Below are positions 25,526 to 32,389 of a stretch of DNA of 64,000 nt, one piece after another; the stretch's first letter is position 1, and each line of letters opens with the position of its first letter. The DNA is from an uncultured Parabacteroides sp. GTDB lineage: Bacteria > Bacteroidota > Bacteroidia > Bacteroidales > Tannerellaceae. A program made the translations under genes and the position numbers. The notes beneath the pieces were generated by a model. That model was not told the DNA's origin and ran no database searches. It saw nothing but the letters and a program-made list of their open reading frames with translations. The stretch is from contig URZO01000005.1 of assembly GCA_900552465.1 (NCBI GenBank), positions 35,636-99,635 on the forward strand, given 5' to 3'.

Positions 25526-25750
25526 AAATCAATAAGCAATAGCCAAAATAAGCATTAACATACTGATAAACAATAAATTACTGATAACATTATAACGTTA
25601 TCGCTTTATCACTTAATAGCTTTAAAATTCTATTTATAAAAACTTTACAAATCAATGTAAATACCAAACTAAAGAAACTCTATCTAACAGCACATTTTAT
25701 TACATACAATCATTAACAACTCCATGTTTAAAATATGTTTTTCTTTATAT
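25526..25750 (-). promoter_or_regulatory. regulatory gap with two TACTGATA sites, duplicate
   Basis: Same as 19263-19487; the octamers are at 25561-25568 and 25579-25586. No gene. Confidence 0.45.
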
Positions 25751-25784
25751 AAAGGCCGCCCCTAAAGTGGTTCGGACGGCCTTT
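25751..25784 (-). terminator. terminator, duplicate
   Basis: Copy of 19488-19521 after the 155-residue gene. Confidence 0.7.
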
Positions 25785-25794
25785 GATAATCGTG

Positions 25795-26262
25795 TTAAGA
25801 GGCCATAAGGCTTATCTTGTACAAGGACTTTATAAATTTATCCTCTGCCTCTTCTGTGAAATTGGCATATATATAATCTCTGCAAGAACGCATAAGCATG
25901 ATGAATAAATCTTTCTCAACCCTATTGTAATCTTTGAAACTGCAATGTATTCGAGGACACTGTACTTTCTTTACTAACTCATTTCTAAAAAACAGATAGT
26001 CGCTTTGGGTGTTCTCTTTAAATCCGTTCGGATAATACTTGCCTACAAATAGGTTGAGCTTCTCTTTCAAGTATCTATAAACCGCATTATTACCGATATA
26101 TAAATTGCACCTTATTTCGGGTAGAACAAGGTCTATTAACTTACAAAATACCACTTCATCAAAAGCATAATACGGTTGACACCTCTCTGAATAACTCACT
26201 AATTGAGCAGTTTCTTTATCTGACAGTGGCAGAACGCGTCTGCCGGCGTAATCTGTTACCAT
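25795..26262 (-). CDS. conserved phage protein, duplicate of 19532-19999
   Basis: The 155-residue product is identical in sequence to copy 1, so the duplication is recent or kept uniform by gene conversion. See 19532-19999 for the description. Last gene before the terminator. Confidence 0.7.
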   Translation of the reverse strand: MVTDYAGRRVLPLSDKETAQLVSYSERCQPYYAFDEVVFCKLIDLVLPEIRCNLYIGNNAVYRYLKEKLNLFVGKYYPNGFKENTQSDYLFFRNELVKKVQCPRIHCSFKDYNRVEKDLFIMLMRSCRDYIYANFTEEAEDKFIKSLYKISLMAS

Positions 26263-26264
26263 AA

Positions 26265-26600
26265 CTATGCTATCTTTACAAGGTTAAACTTCTTGAATGA
26301 TCTGAATGCTACTTTCTCGCAATCCCAATAGGTGAAAAGATCGTCATTCTTTCTACGGGTGTCGTTACCTTTGATCTTATCGGCGATCACTTCGTCACGC
26401 ATTGTTCCAAATGCTTGACGGATCTCACCATTTACTTTCTGATAGAAGAACTGAACCGTTCTTTTCTTCATCTGTGCTTTCAGCTTCAGAAGCATCCAAC
26501 TTCTTTTAAGACACTCTGAAAAACTCTCGCCCGTGATTCTGAAGAAACGCCAAGCTGTGCTCATTACCTCTCTCATGCTGTTTTTAAATGTAGTGCTCAT
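26265..26600 (-). CDS. SH3-barrel-like protein, duplicate of 20002-20337
   Basis: The 111-residue product is identical to copy 1. It is the second gene leftward from switch B. Confidence 0.7.
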   Translation of the reverse strand: MSTTFKNSMREVMSTAWRFFRITGESFSECLKRSWMLLKLKAQMKKRTVQFFYQKVNGEIRQAFGTMRDEVIADKIKGNDTRRKNDDLFTYWDCEKVAFRSFKKFNLVKIA

Positions 26601-26635
26601 AATCGTTTATGTTTAGTTGTTTATGTGTAATCGTT

Positions 26636-26776
26636 TCAAGCTATGAACATCCAATATTCACGAATATAGATCTCTGCTTCGTCTGCCGAATCCAGATTGT
26701 ACTTTTCACAAATTTCTTCGTCCGTCATTGCAGAAAGAGAAGTAAGTTCTTCGTTCATGTAATCTTCATTTGTCAT
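26636..26776 (-). CDS. 46-residue switch-associated protein, near-duplicate
   Basis: Same frame and length as 20373-20513, with base changes near the 5' half (a TTG to GCA change alters one residue). This is where the two duplicate copies begin to diverge. Confidence 0.75.
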   Translation of the reverse strand: MTNEDYMNEELTSLSAMTDEEICEKYNLDSADEAEIYIREYWMFIA

Positions 26777-26809
26777 AGCTGTATATACTTTAAATGTTTA
26801 TTTCTGATG

Positions 26810-26921
26810 CAAATATACATATAATGTTTATAAAGCACACAGCAAAATAGTTAAATAAAGTGAAACAATAAACTTTTCATGTTTATATAAGATATTCAAT
26901 AAACATATAGCGTTATCTTTG
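26810..26921. promoter_or_regulatory. divergent promoters of switch B
   Basis: Minus-strand TATATTTG (26810-26817) and plus-strand TATCTTTG (26914-26921). The motif AAACAT/ATGTTTA recurs several times between them and is a candidate operator. Because the plus -7 box lies at 26914, the ATG at 26919 cannot be the XRE start. Confidence 0.65.
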
Positions 26922-26951
26922 TGTCATGAAACCTATAAACATTATATGTAT

Positions 26952-27248
26952 ATGGATATAAGATTAAAAGAGTTATGTCAACTAAGAGGCATAACTCAAA
27001 AAGAGTTGTCGGCTAAATTAGAAGTTACTGAAATGACTTTAAGCAGAGCATCTAAAGGAAATACTTCCATGCAATTGCTTGAAAGAATCGCAGAAGCTCT
27101 TAATGTTGAAATCTGGGAACTCTTTACAGAAGTAAGAGATAGGCAAGATTTTGTCGCAATGATAAAAGACGGAAAGGATTATTATAATGCCACCACTTTA
27201 GCCGAATTAGAGAAAATCGTAGAGGAAATTAAAAGAAAACAAGAATAA
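26952..27248 (+). CDS. XRE-family regulator (switch B)
   Basis: 98 residues from MDIRLKELCQLRGITQKELS. The start at 26952 aligns with the homologous regulator at 42671 (MDLRIKDI). Residues 1-62 are an XRE helix-turn-helix, followed by EIWELFTEVRDRQDF and a C-terminal tail like that of the 42671 protein (DGKDYYNATTLAELEKIVEE). It likely represses switch B. Out of frame behind its stop is a zinc-ribbon scar. Confidence 0.8.
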   Translation: MDIRLKELCQLRGITQKELSAKLEVTEMTLSRASKGNTSMQLLERIAEALNVEIWELFTEVRDRQDFVAMIKDGKDYYNATTLAELEKIVEEIKRKQE

Positions 27249-27252
27249 ACAA

Positions 27253-27318
27253 GAGCCGGCTGATCCCAACACGATCACCTGTCCGAAATGCGGAACGAAA
27301 TTTAAGATGGAGGAGTAA
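27253..27318 (+). pseudogene. orphan zinc-ribbon tail (scar 1)
   Basis: The 21 codons EPADPNTITCPKCGTKFKM plus EE reproduce the C-terminus of the XRE protein at 20681-20932, with synonymous differences. They start 4 nt after the stop of the present XRE gene, in the +1 frame. This looks like the tail of a former regulator left behind when a new XRE gene was exchanged in. Confidence 0.75.
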
Positions 27319-27321
27319 AGC

Positions 27322-27710
27322 ATGGTACAAATTGACGAGTTAAGACGTGGAAATATTATTAGACTAAATAGTACTAATAACTTCGTGAAAATAGACGGCT
27401 ACTATGCTGATTTCATAGGCTATCTTGATATTTATGATCGAAAATGGATTTCTTACAAAGAGTTCGATCCTGTTGATTTTACACAAAACGACATTCTTGT
27501 AAAATGTGGATTTCAGGCTACGAGCAATCCTAACATATGGCTTCACAAAAAAAAGTTACTTTAAAGATAGAAGATGATGAATTTTCTTTAGGAGATAAAA
27601 ATTTAACTGACTTATACACTATGAGGATCTTTAAAACGTATCTTCATTTACTGCAAAATACATACTACTTTTTAATAGGAGAAACATTACCCGTCGATAA
27701 TCTATTATAG
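27322..27710 (+). CDS. frameshifted conserved phage protein (A8 tract)
   Basis: Frame 0 gives 80 residues (MVQIDELRRGNIIRLNSTNN) and stops at 27562-27564. The -1 frame continues from the A-run at 27547-27554 to a TAG at 27708: KVTLKIEDDEFSLGDKN, then RIFKTYLHLLQNTYYFLIGE. Together these match a common Bacteroidales phage protein layout: RxGN start, a KCGF middle, and an HxLQNxYFxLTGE-like end. The run contains A_AAA_AAG in the zero frame, a classic -1 slippery site. So either recoding or a one-base loss explains it. Expression status uncertain. Confidence 0.65.
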
Positions 27711-27735
27711 GCGGACTAACTATCCGCCTCTCTTT
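27709..27735 (+). terminator. terminator of switch B operon
   Basis: AGGCGG/CCGCCT stem with a 9-nt loop followed by CTCTTTTG, overlapping the TAG of the frameshifted gene. Confidence 0.7.
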
Positions 27736-27736
27736 T

Positions 27737-28045
27737 GACACAGCTATCCCCCCTATTCATCAACACTTTACACCAACAACTGACATACCCCAATAAAAAA
27801 GCGACACAGCAAACAACACAGATAAACGACTATATTTTAACAATTTACCTTCAATATTGACACAGCAAACGACACAGCCCATAACTATTGATTTCTCAAA
27901 ATTGAATAACTCAACTAATAAACGTCTGAAATTCAACCCATTATCGGCGACACAGCAAACGACACAGAATAGACACAGATAACGCTTTAAAATACAGCCT
28001 ATTACACAGCCAAGTGACACAAGGTAGACACAGCAAGCGACACAA
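27737..28045. repeat. GACACAG iteron-like array
   Basis: GACACAG or one-base variants occur about twelve times: 27737, 27803, 27815, 27859, 27871, 27949, 27961, 27972, 28003, 28016, 28027 and 28039. Paired copies are spaced 11-12 bp, about one helical turn, often as GACACAGCAAAC followed by GACACAG. All lie in the same orientation. No gene is convincing here; the minus-strand frame across it is a low-complexity Cys/Val artefact. Downstream to 28187 the DNA is AT-rich with no gene. Confidence 0.75.
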
Positions 28046-28187
28046 ATAATAATAAATATAATATATATATAAAGAAAGAAGTATATACTTACGTATATAC
28101 CAAGAAAGAAAAGGATTTCTTTCTTGCCCGAACAAATTTTCAAGGGATCTGCTTGCTTTCTTCGATTTTGTTAGATAGATTTGCGTG

Positions 28188-28289
28188 ATGTTGATTGTGA
28201 TAAGGTGTGCAGTGATTGACAGAATCGGCAAGGATGCGCATGTTTTCAATAGCAAGGAAGATATTAAGATGTTAGCGGAGAATTTATAA
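28188..28289 (+). pseudogene. C-terminal remnant of an XRE regulator
   Basis: The frame IDRIGKDAHVFNSKEDIKML + AENL matches the C-terminus of the XRE protein at 42671-42946 (VRIGKDTHVINSKEDIRKLA). The helix-turn-helix part is missing; upstream lies the iteron array. It marks a third, broken switch. Confidence 0.75.
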
Positions 28290-28312
28290 ATCAATAAAAC
28301 AAGGTGGTTATT

Positions 28313-28561
28313 ATGGATAAGAAATATGTGCAAGATGTATATGATTACTTGAATGAACAATACAAAGAATACTACTTTGCCACAAAAAAGGCTCAAAAAA
28401 ACATGGTAGAAGACAGAGTTAGGTTATTTTCTCATGGCCTTAAAGATGAATTATATCTCACTTTGAACGAAGGTCATGCGTCTGGCTTATTTGAACACGG
28501 ATTTTTTGAGTCAGATTTATTACGTTCTTTGAAAGTATTGAAAGATACATTAGAAGAATAA
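28313..28561 (+). CDS. small protein behind broken switch
   Basis: 82 residues from the ATG at 28313, preceded by AAGGTGG, an unusually good Shine-Dalgarno for this genome. MDKKYVQDVYDYLNEQYKEY, then a charged helix and a DELYLTLNEGHASGLFEHGF segment. No family recognised. It occupies the position after an XRE gene, where other modules carry an effector, and is followed by zinc-ribbon scar 2. Confidence 0.55.
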   Translation: MDKKYVQDVYDYLNEQYKEYYFATKKAQKNMVEDRVRLFSHGLKDELYLTLNEGHASGLFEHGFFESDLLRSLKVLKDTLEE

Positions 28562-28583
28562 AAGGAGAACCAGCCGCCCCTAC

Positions 28584-28631
28584 ACGATCACCTGCCCGAA
28601 GTGTGGAACGAGGTTTAAGATGGAGGAATAA
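28584..28631 (+). pseudogene. orphan zinc-ribbon tail (scar 2)
   Basis: TITCPKCGTRFKMEE followed by a stop, in the +1 frame behind 28313-28561. It is the same tail as at 20894-20932 and 27274-27318. Confidence 0.7.
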
Positions 28632-28721
28632 ATATTTATAAAAAAAAATAATTATCCATAACATATATCTTATCATTGCAAATAAATACGTTTATTTATA
28701 TCTATATAAAAATTTCGTCCT

Positions 28722-28913
28722 ATGCCATTAGAAGAGCTTGATTTAATTAAGGAAATAAAAAAAGAAGAAGCGGATAACATTTACCAGCTTCTATCAAGAT
28801 ATGATTCAACCTCTTATTTTGATCTTATTCAAGATTGCAAATACCTGCAACCTAATAATGAGGTAGAGACTATGCGCTTATCAAATAGTACAAACGCAAT
28901 GATTCACCTTTAA
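28722..28913 (+). CDS. small protein upstream of the SDH protease
   Basis: 63 residues, MPLEELDLIKEIKKEEADNI, ending STNAMIHL. Helical, acidic start. It ends 12 nt before the protease gene and probably shares its promoter. No family recognised. Confidence 0.5.
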   Translation: MPLEELDLIKEIKKEEADNIYQLLSRYDSTSYFDLIQDCKYLQPNNEVETMRLSNSTNAMIHL

Positions 28914-28925
28914 ATCTTTATTAAT

Positions 28926-29822
28926 ATGCCAACTTGGAATGAAATTTTATCAAATATTCAAAGTACAGAAAACATTTATGATACTACGAGACGTAAATAT
29001 ATAAAAGAATTAAGTGAATATACGAATAGAAATACAATTATATATTATTCAGCATTTTTACAAAAAGAGCAGTTAGCACGTCAAGGAGCTGAATTTTCTA
29101 TTCATGATGCAGATAAAAATGGATTTATGAGTGCTGTCCACAAACTCGATAAATCAATCGGTTTAGATTTAATTTTACATACTCCAGGAGGAAATATCTC
29201 TGCAACCGAATCTATTGTATTCTATTTAAAATCAATTTTTGGTAATAATATTAGAGCTATTGTTCCTCAAATTGCAATGTCAGCTGGAACAATGATTGCT
29301 TGTGCATGCAAAGAAATAATAATGGGTAAGCACTCAAATTTAGGCCCAATAGACCCTCAATTTGGAGGACTTCCTGCGCATGGTATAATAGAAGAGTTTG
29401 ATAAAGCTAAAGAGGAAATAATTAATGATAATAGATGTATTTTGGTTTGGAGAGAAATATTGCAAAGATATAATCCTACCCTAATTGGAGAATGTCAGAA
29501 AGCAATAGAGTGGGCAGACAAAATGGTCTCAGAATGGCTAAGAGAAAATATGTTTGAAAAAGATGACGATCGCGAAATAATAGTTAAAAAGATTATTACA
29601 GAATTAGGAAGTCACGCTAATACTTTATCACACAGTAGACATATCCATATAGACAAATTAAAATCATTAGGACTAAAAATTTTAGAGTTAGAAACAGATA
29701 ATGATTTGCAGGATAAAGTTCTTAGTGTTCATCATTCTACTATTATTAGTATGTCACAAACAAAATGTATCAAAATTATTGAGAATCAAATAGGAACAGC
29801 AGTGGTCAATACTTTTGGCTAA
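28926..29822 (+). CDS. SDH-family (ClpP-fold) serine protease
   Basis: 298 residues. The core resembles the serine dehydrogenase proteinase family: LDLILHTPGGNISATESIVF (oxyanion strand), then AIVPQIAMSAGTMIACACKE with the nucleophile Ser in AMSAGTM, and MGKHSNLGPIDPQFGG. This family shares the ClpP/SppA crotonase fold. Low GC and plus-strand orientation at the edge of the island mark it as recent cargo. Membrane or cytosolic quality control, or an antiphage role, is possible; none is shown by sequence. Confidence 0.8.
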   Translation: MPTWNEILSNIQSTENIYDTTRRKYIKELSEYTNRNTIIYYSAFLQKEQLARQGAEFSIHDADKNGFMSAVHKLDKSIGLDLILHTPGGNISATESIVFYLKSIFGNNIRAIVPQIAMSAGTMIACACKEIIMGKHSNLGPIDPQFGGLPAHGIIEEFDKAKEEIINDNRCILVWREILQRYNPTLIGECQKAIEWADKMVSEWLRENMFEKDDDREIIVKKIITELGSHANTLSHSRHIHIDKLKSLGLKILELETDNDLQDKVLSVHHSTIISMSQTKCIKIIENQIGTAVVNTFG

Positions 29823-29884
29823 AAGTGAAAATGTAATCTAAATAGTGTCAGGAATTGGCGATTGTAATTGACTATATAATAATA

Positions 29885-29915
29885 AAGAGAGGCGGATTAA
29901 CTACCCGCCTCTCTT
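29885..29915. terminator. bidirectional terminator at island/tail junction
   Basis: AAGAGAGGCGG/CCGCCTCTCTT perfect 11-bp stem between the protease gene (+) and the chaperone extension (-); the TAG of the extension (29901-29903) lies in its loop. Confidence 0.85.
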
Positions 29916-30161
29916 CTGTCTCATAAGATCCTTCCCCGACATTTTTATTACTTCTTTTTTCTTTGTTCCCTCATAGACAGCTCTCGGTTTATCTGCACTC
30001 ATTAAAAGTAAAAGAAGATAAGGAAGTCCCTCATACACCTCACGATAAGAAAGATGTAAATTTTCCATGAATGAGGCGATACTTCCAGCGATGGTATTAC
30101 CTCCTACGATTTCGGTTTTACTGTCAGATTCGCCAGCTCCATCGCCAACTGGCAGACTACG
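29901..30161 (-). CDS. tail assembly chaperone, frameshift extension (T part)
   Basis: After a -1 shift on TTTTTTC the frame runs 86 codons (RSLPVGDGAGESDSKTEIVG ... SFMENLHLSYREVYEGLPYL) to a TAG at 29901. The product of the shift would be a ~205-residue fusion. The aromatic helix LHLSYREVYEGLPY resembles the T domain that binds the tape measure in other siphophages. It has no ATG of its own until mid-frame. Confidence 0.75.
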   Translation of the reverse strand, partial: RSLPVGDGAGESDSKTEIVGGNTIAGSIASFMENLHLSYREVYEGLPYLLLLLMSADKPRAVYEGTKKKEVIKMSGKDLMRQKRGG

Positions 30162-30520
30162 AAAAAATTACGTCCGGTTATTAACTCAAAAGCAATAAAA
30201 TACGCTTGCAATAATTCTTCTTTAGAACCTGAAAGCATCTCTCGTTCGAGGCTTTCAGCTTTTTCTTGATAGTCTGGGATATCACCAGCAATCAGGAAAG
30301 AAAGACCCTTGATGATATTATCCAAATTTGTGGAAACTATCTTTATTAACTCCCGCATAGTCCCATTCTCTGGTAAATCAACCTTACTCAAATACTGAGT
30401 AGCCCTCATTATAACTTTGATAGCCGGGGCTTTGATTACATAGACCTTTCCTCCGACAATGATTGTCTTTCCGTAGGTCCCGGAAAGCAATTCTGATACA
30501 TTTTTTGTAGCTTCATTCAT
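30104..30520 (-). CDS. tail assembly chaperone (G part) with -1 slippery site
   Basis: 138 residues. Its place after the tail tube gene, helical content and size fit the gpG-type chaperone. The heptamer T_TTT_TTC at 30167-30161 is in the correct phase for a -1 shift, about 18 codons before the zero-frame stop. This is the known layout of lambda gpG/gpGT. A hairpin between this gene and the tail tube gene may lower its expression. Confidence 0.8.
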   Translation of the reverse strand: MNEATKNVSELLSGTYGKTIIVGGKVYVIKAPAIKVIMRATQYLSKVDLPENGTMRELIKIVSTNLDNIIKGLSFLIAGDIPDYQEKAESLEREMLSGSKEELLQAYFIAFELITGRNFFVVCQLAMELANLTVKPKS

Positions 30521-30534
30521 GGCTTATAAAATTA

Positions 30535-30554
30535 GAGGGTGATTGCTCACCCTC
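30535..30554 (-). terminator. hairpin between tail tube and chaperone genes
   Basis: GAGGGTGA-GCAA-TCACCCTC (minus strand) with a GNRA loop, followed by TAATTTTATAA, base 14 nt upstream of the ATG at 30520. It could act as a partial terminator to give more tube than chaperone. Confidence 0.6.
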
Positions 30555-30563
30555 GTTATTAAT

Positions 30564-31091
30564 TTATCCCTGCGGAACAGTTTCTTCTCCGTCTTCCCAG
30601 CGTTCAATAGGAACACCTGCTTTAGTTGGTTTCAACGCCGTAAAGACAAGGGCCAAACCGATAGCCTTTTCATTGGCCTTCCCTGAAGCGGAAACGCCGG
30701 CACGTGGGAAAATGATTCTCACATTATCCTCTGTTGTTAGACGTACGGTAAATTCTTTACTCTCCACATGATCAGCACGTTCCCATGTACCAGGCTTGCC
30801 GTTTTCGCCTGCAACAAATTTACCTCCTTGGAACTTAGCCTTAGTCTCAAGGTCATACATACCAATAGAAGCATTTGCTTTAACCGCACCCGGCTTCTTA
30901 GAGGAATAATAGGTATTTCCGGCTACATCCTTGTAATCCTTAACCTCCGGATCTTCATCCTCATAGGTGAAAGTGTCCTCGTGGACTACCGGAACTTCCT
31001 CAAATTCTGTACCTTCGGCACCATCAGCCCCGATCGGCGCAACCTCCAGCTTTTGAAGGTTTACAACAACGACTTTTTTATTTTCTGCCAT
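30564..31091 (-). CDS. major tail tube protein
   Basis: 175 residues, beta-rich. FEEVPVVHEDTFTYEDEDPE, then SKKPGAVKANASIGMYDLET and FTVRLTTEDNVRIIFPRAGV. It lies between the tail-terminator-like gene and the chaperone, the usual place of the tube protein, and has the size and composition of tube proteins from Bacteroidales phages. Confidence 0.75.
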   Translation of the reverse strand: MAENKKVVVVNLQKLEVAPIGADGAEGTEFEEVPVVHEDTFTYEDEDPEVKDYKDVAGNTYYSSKKPGAVKANASIGMYDLETKAKFQGGKFVAGENGKPGTWERADHVESKEFTVRLTTEDNVRIIFPRAGVSASGKANEKAIGLALVFTALKPTKAGVPIERWEDGEETVPQG

Positions 31092-31093
31092 AA

Positions 31094-31477
31094 TTATCTC
31101 ACATTTAAAACTTCAAACATTATTTTCACATTCACAAAATGACACTTTAACTGCGCATCTTTTTCTTGATTGGTAGAATAGACCTTGTAACGATAGGTAG
31201 AGCCGTCAAAAGAGGAAACAGAACGTAAACCAGACGCTTGCCGCTCTAATTCAGTTAACCTGCTTTTGTCAGCCATCCCGTTAATATCAGGCACACAGAA
31301 ATTAACTTCAACGAAACCTTTAATCCAGTAAGTTCCCGGTTTGGGTTCTTTCGGGATGACGGTTATCCTCTCTTCGGTAACTTCCCCTTCCGGTATCGCA
31401 TCCTTCTTGTAAGTAGGGATACCGAACGGCTTCAAGTCCCGAACCAAAATAGTTTCTATGTCGCCTGTTACTATCAT
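31094..31477 (-). CDS. tail terminator/completion-like protein
   Basis: 127 residues, alpha/beta. MIVTGDIETILVRDLKPFGI, a proline-rich loop, YWIKGFVEVNFCVPD, then beta strands to the C-terminus. It overlaps the previous connector gene by 4 nt and ends 2 nt before the tail tube gene. The size and order fit the tail terminator; identity not confirmed. Confidence 0.6.
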   Translation of the reverse strand: MIVTGDIETILVRDLKPFGIPTYKKDAIPEGEVTEERITVIPKEPKPGTYWIKGFVEVNFCVPDINGMADKSRLTELERQASGLRSVSSFDGSTYRYKVYSTNQEKDAQLKCHFVNVKIMFEVLNVR

Positions 31478-31770
31478 TCAAATTTCTCTTTTAAAAGTCT
31501 CTCCGCCTCCAAAGCGGCACCACTCAATACTTCAAATCCTTTAGCTTCTACATAAGAGGCGTATTCCGTCTCATTTTTCAGCGTCAATCCCGTTTCATCG
31601 ACTTCATATTCGTTAGACTTACGAAGAGTACCGGTGATATCCTGATAATCTCCATTATCCTTAGCATACTGAACGGCCTCCTCTCCTACTTCAATCATCG
31701 CTTCTTTGACTTCTTCATAGAACTCATCAAAGGCCGCATCAACATCTGAGAAGTCAAAATCTACAGCCAT
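31474..31770 (-). CDS. HK97 gp10-like tail component
   Basis: 98 residues. FDEFYEEVKEAMIEVGEEAV, then TGTLRKSNEYEVDETGLTLK and TEYASYVEAKGFEVL: the N-terminal helix, the T-G-x-L-R/K-x-S motif and NxxxYAxxVExG pattern characterise HK97 gp10-like neck/tail proteins. Overlaps its neighbours by 10 and 4 nt. Confidence 0.75.
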   Translation of the reverse strand: MAVDFDFSDVDAAFDEFYEEVKEAMIEVGEEAVQYAKDNGDYQDITGTLRKSNEYEVDETGLTLKNETEYASYVEAKGFEVLSGAALEAERLLKEKFE

Positions 31771-32075
31771 ATTTCCGCATATTTGAAATAGTTAGACTTA
31801 CCAGACTTGATAACCTTTCCTTCAGCTCTCACGCTTTCCCCGTCCAGGATTCTCACCTCGGTACCAGCGTTTAGTTTCTCTCCCTCATAGACTACATGAT
31901 AATTATAGTCGTACATTACCCCGTTCACGGAGATTTGCTTCATCACGCCATTATCATCGCACCGGCAGGAACCGAAGTCTATCCAATCCTCTTTCGGGGG
32001 GATCGGGTTCATATCCTCGTCAAATGACGGACCGGACACGACCTTGACCATTAATCTATGTGGAGCGAATATCAT
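31761..32075 (-). CDS. head closure-like connector protein
   Basis: 104 residues, beta-rich with short loops: MIFAPHRLMVKVVSGPSFDE, then DFGSCRCDDNGVMKQISVNG and EVRILDGESVRAEGKVI. Size, beta content and its place between the adaptor and the gp10-like gene fit a head-tail joining/head closure protein. Overlaps the next gene by 4 nt. Confidence 0.65.
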   Translation of the reverse strand: MIFAPHRLMVKVVSGPSFDEDMNPIPPKEDWIDFGSCRCDDNGVMKQISVNGVMYDYNYHVVYEGEKLNAGTEVRILDGESVRAEGKVIKSGKSNYFKYAEIWL

Positions 32076-32389
32076 AAGAACTTGACTTTGGGTTTATCGG
32101 TATTGAGTTCGTCTTTCAGCCCGTACTTCTTACACAAGAAAGAATAGTAGTCCTTAATCCCTTTAATGTCCCAAGACATTGAGAAACCACTTTCCCCAAT
32201 AGATGTGGCCCGAAGTAAAAGAGAGGGGATGAACTTCGCCATCGCCACAGAGACACGATCGTAGCAATCCTCATTCATCTCATCCTCTCCGCTTATCTTC
32301 GAGGTAAGACACATATCCAAAAGGTCAGCCTCCGACAAGTTAATGCCGAAGGTCTGAAACTTCTGTTGTATGTAGTCGTTTACCGTCAT
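32072..32389 (-). CDS. head-tail adaptor-like protein
   Basis: 105 residues from MTVNDYIQQKFQTFGINLSE. The start at 32389 is chosen because its ATG overlaps the capsid stop (TAATG); the longer frame would run 64 nt into the capsid gene. An all-helical protein with DMCLTSKISGEDEMNEDCYD and a Trp-containing C-terminus, as in head-completion adaptors. Confidence 0.7.
   Translation of the reverse strand: MTVNDYIQQKFQTFGINLSEADLLDMCLTSKISGEDEMNEDCYDRVSVAMAKFIPSLLLRATSIGESGFSMSWDIKGIKDYYSFLCKKYGLKDELNTDKPKVKFL

Larger units (their letters stand above)
25388..26786. repeat. direct duplication, copy 2 (~1.4 kb)
   Basis: Partner of 19125-20523. The first ~1.33 kb appears identical; two or three differences lie in the 46-residue gene. 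The left border is next to tRNA-like element b, the right border just after the gene start. Confidence 0.9.

Noticed and set aside
27760..28143. 127-residue minus-strand frame across the GACACAG array
   Set aside because: Composition is Cys/Val repeats made by the iterons, with no start context; treated as a repeat artefact.
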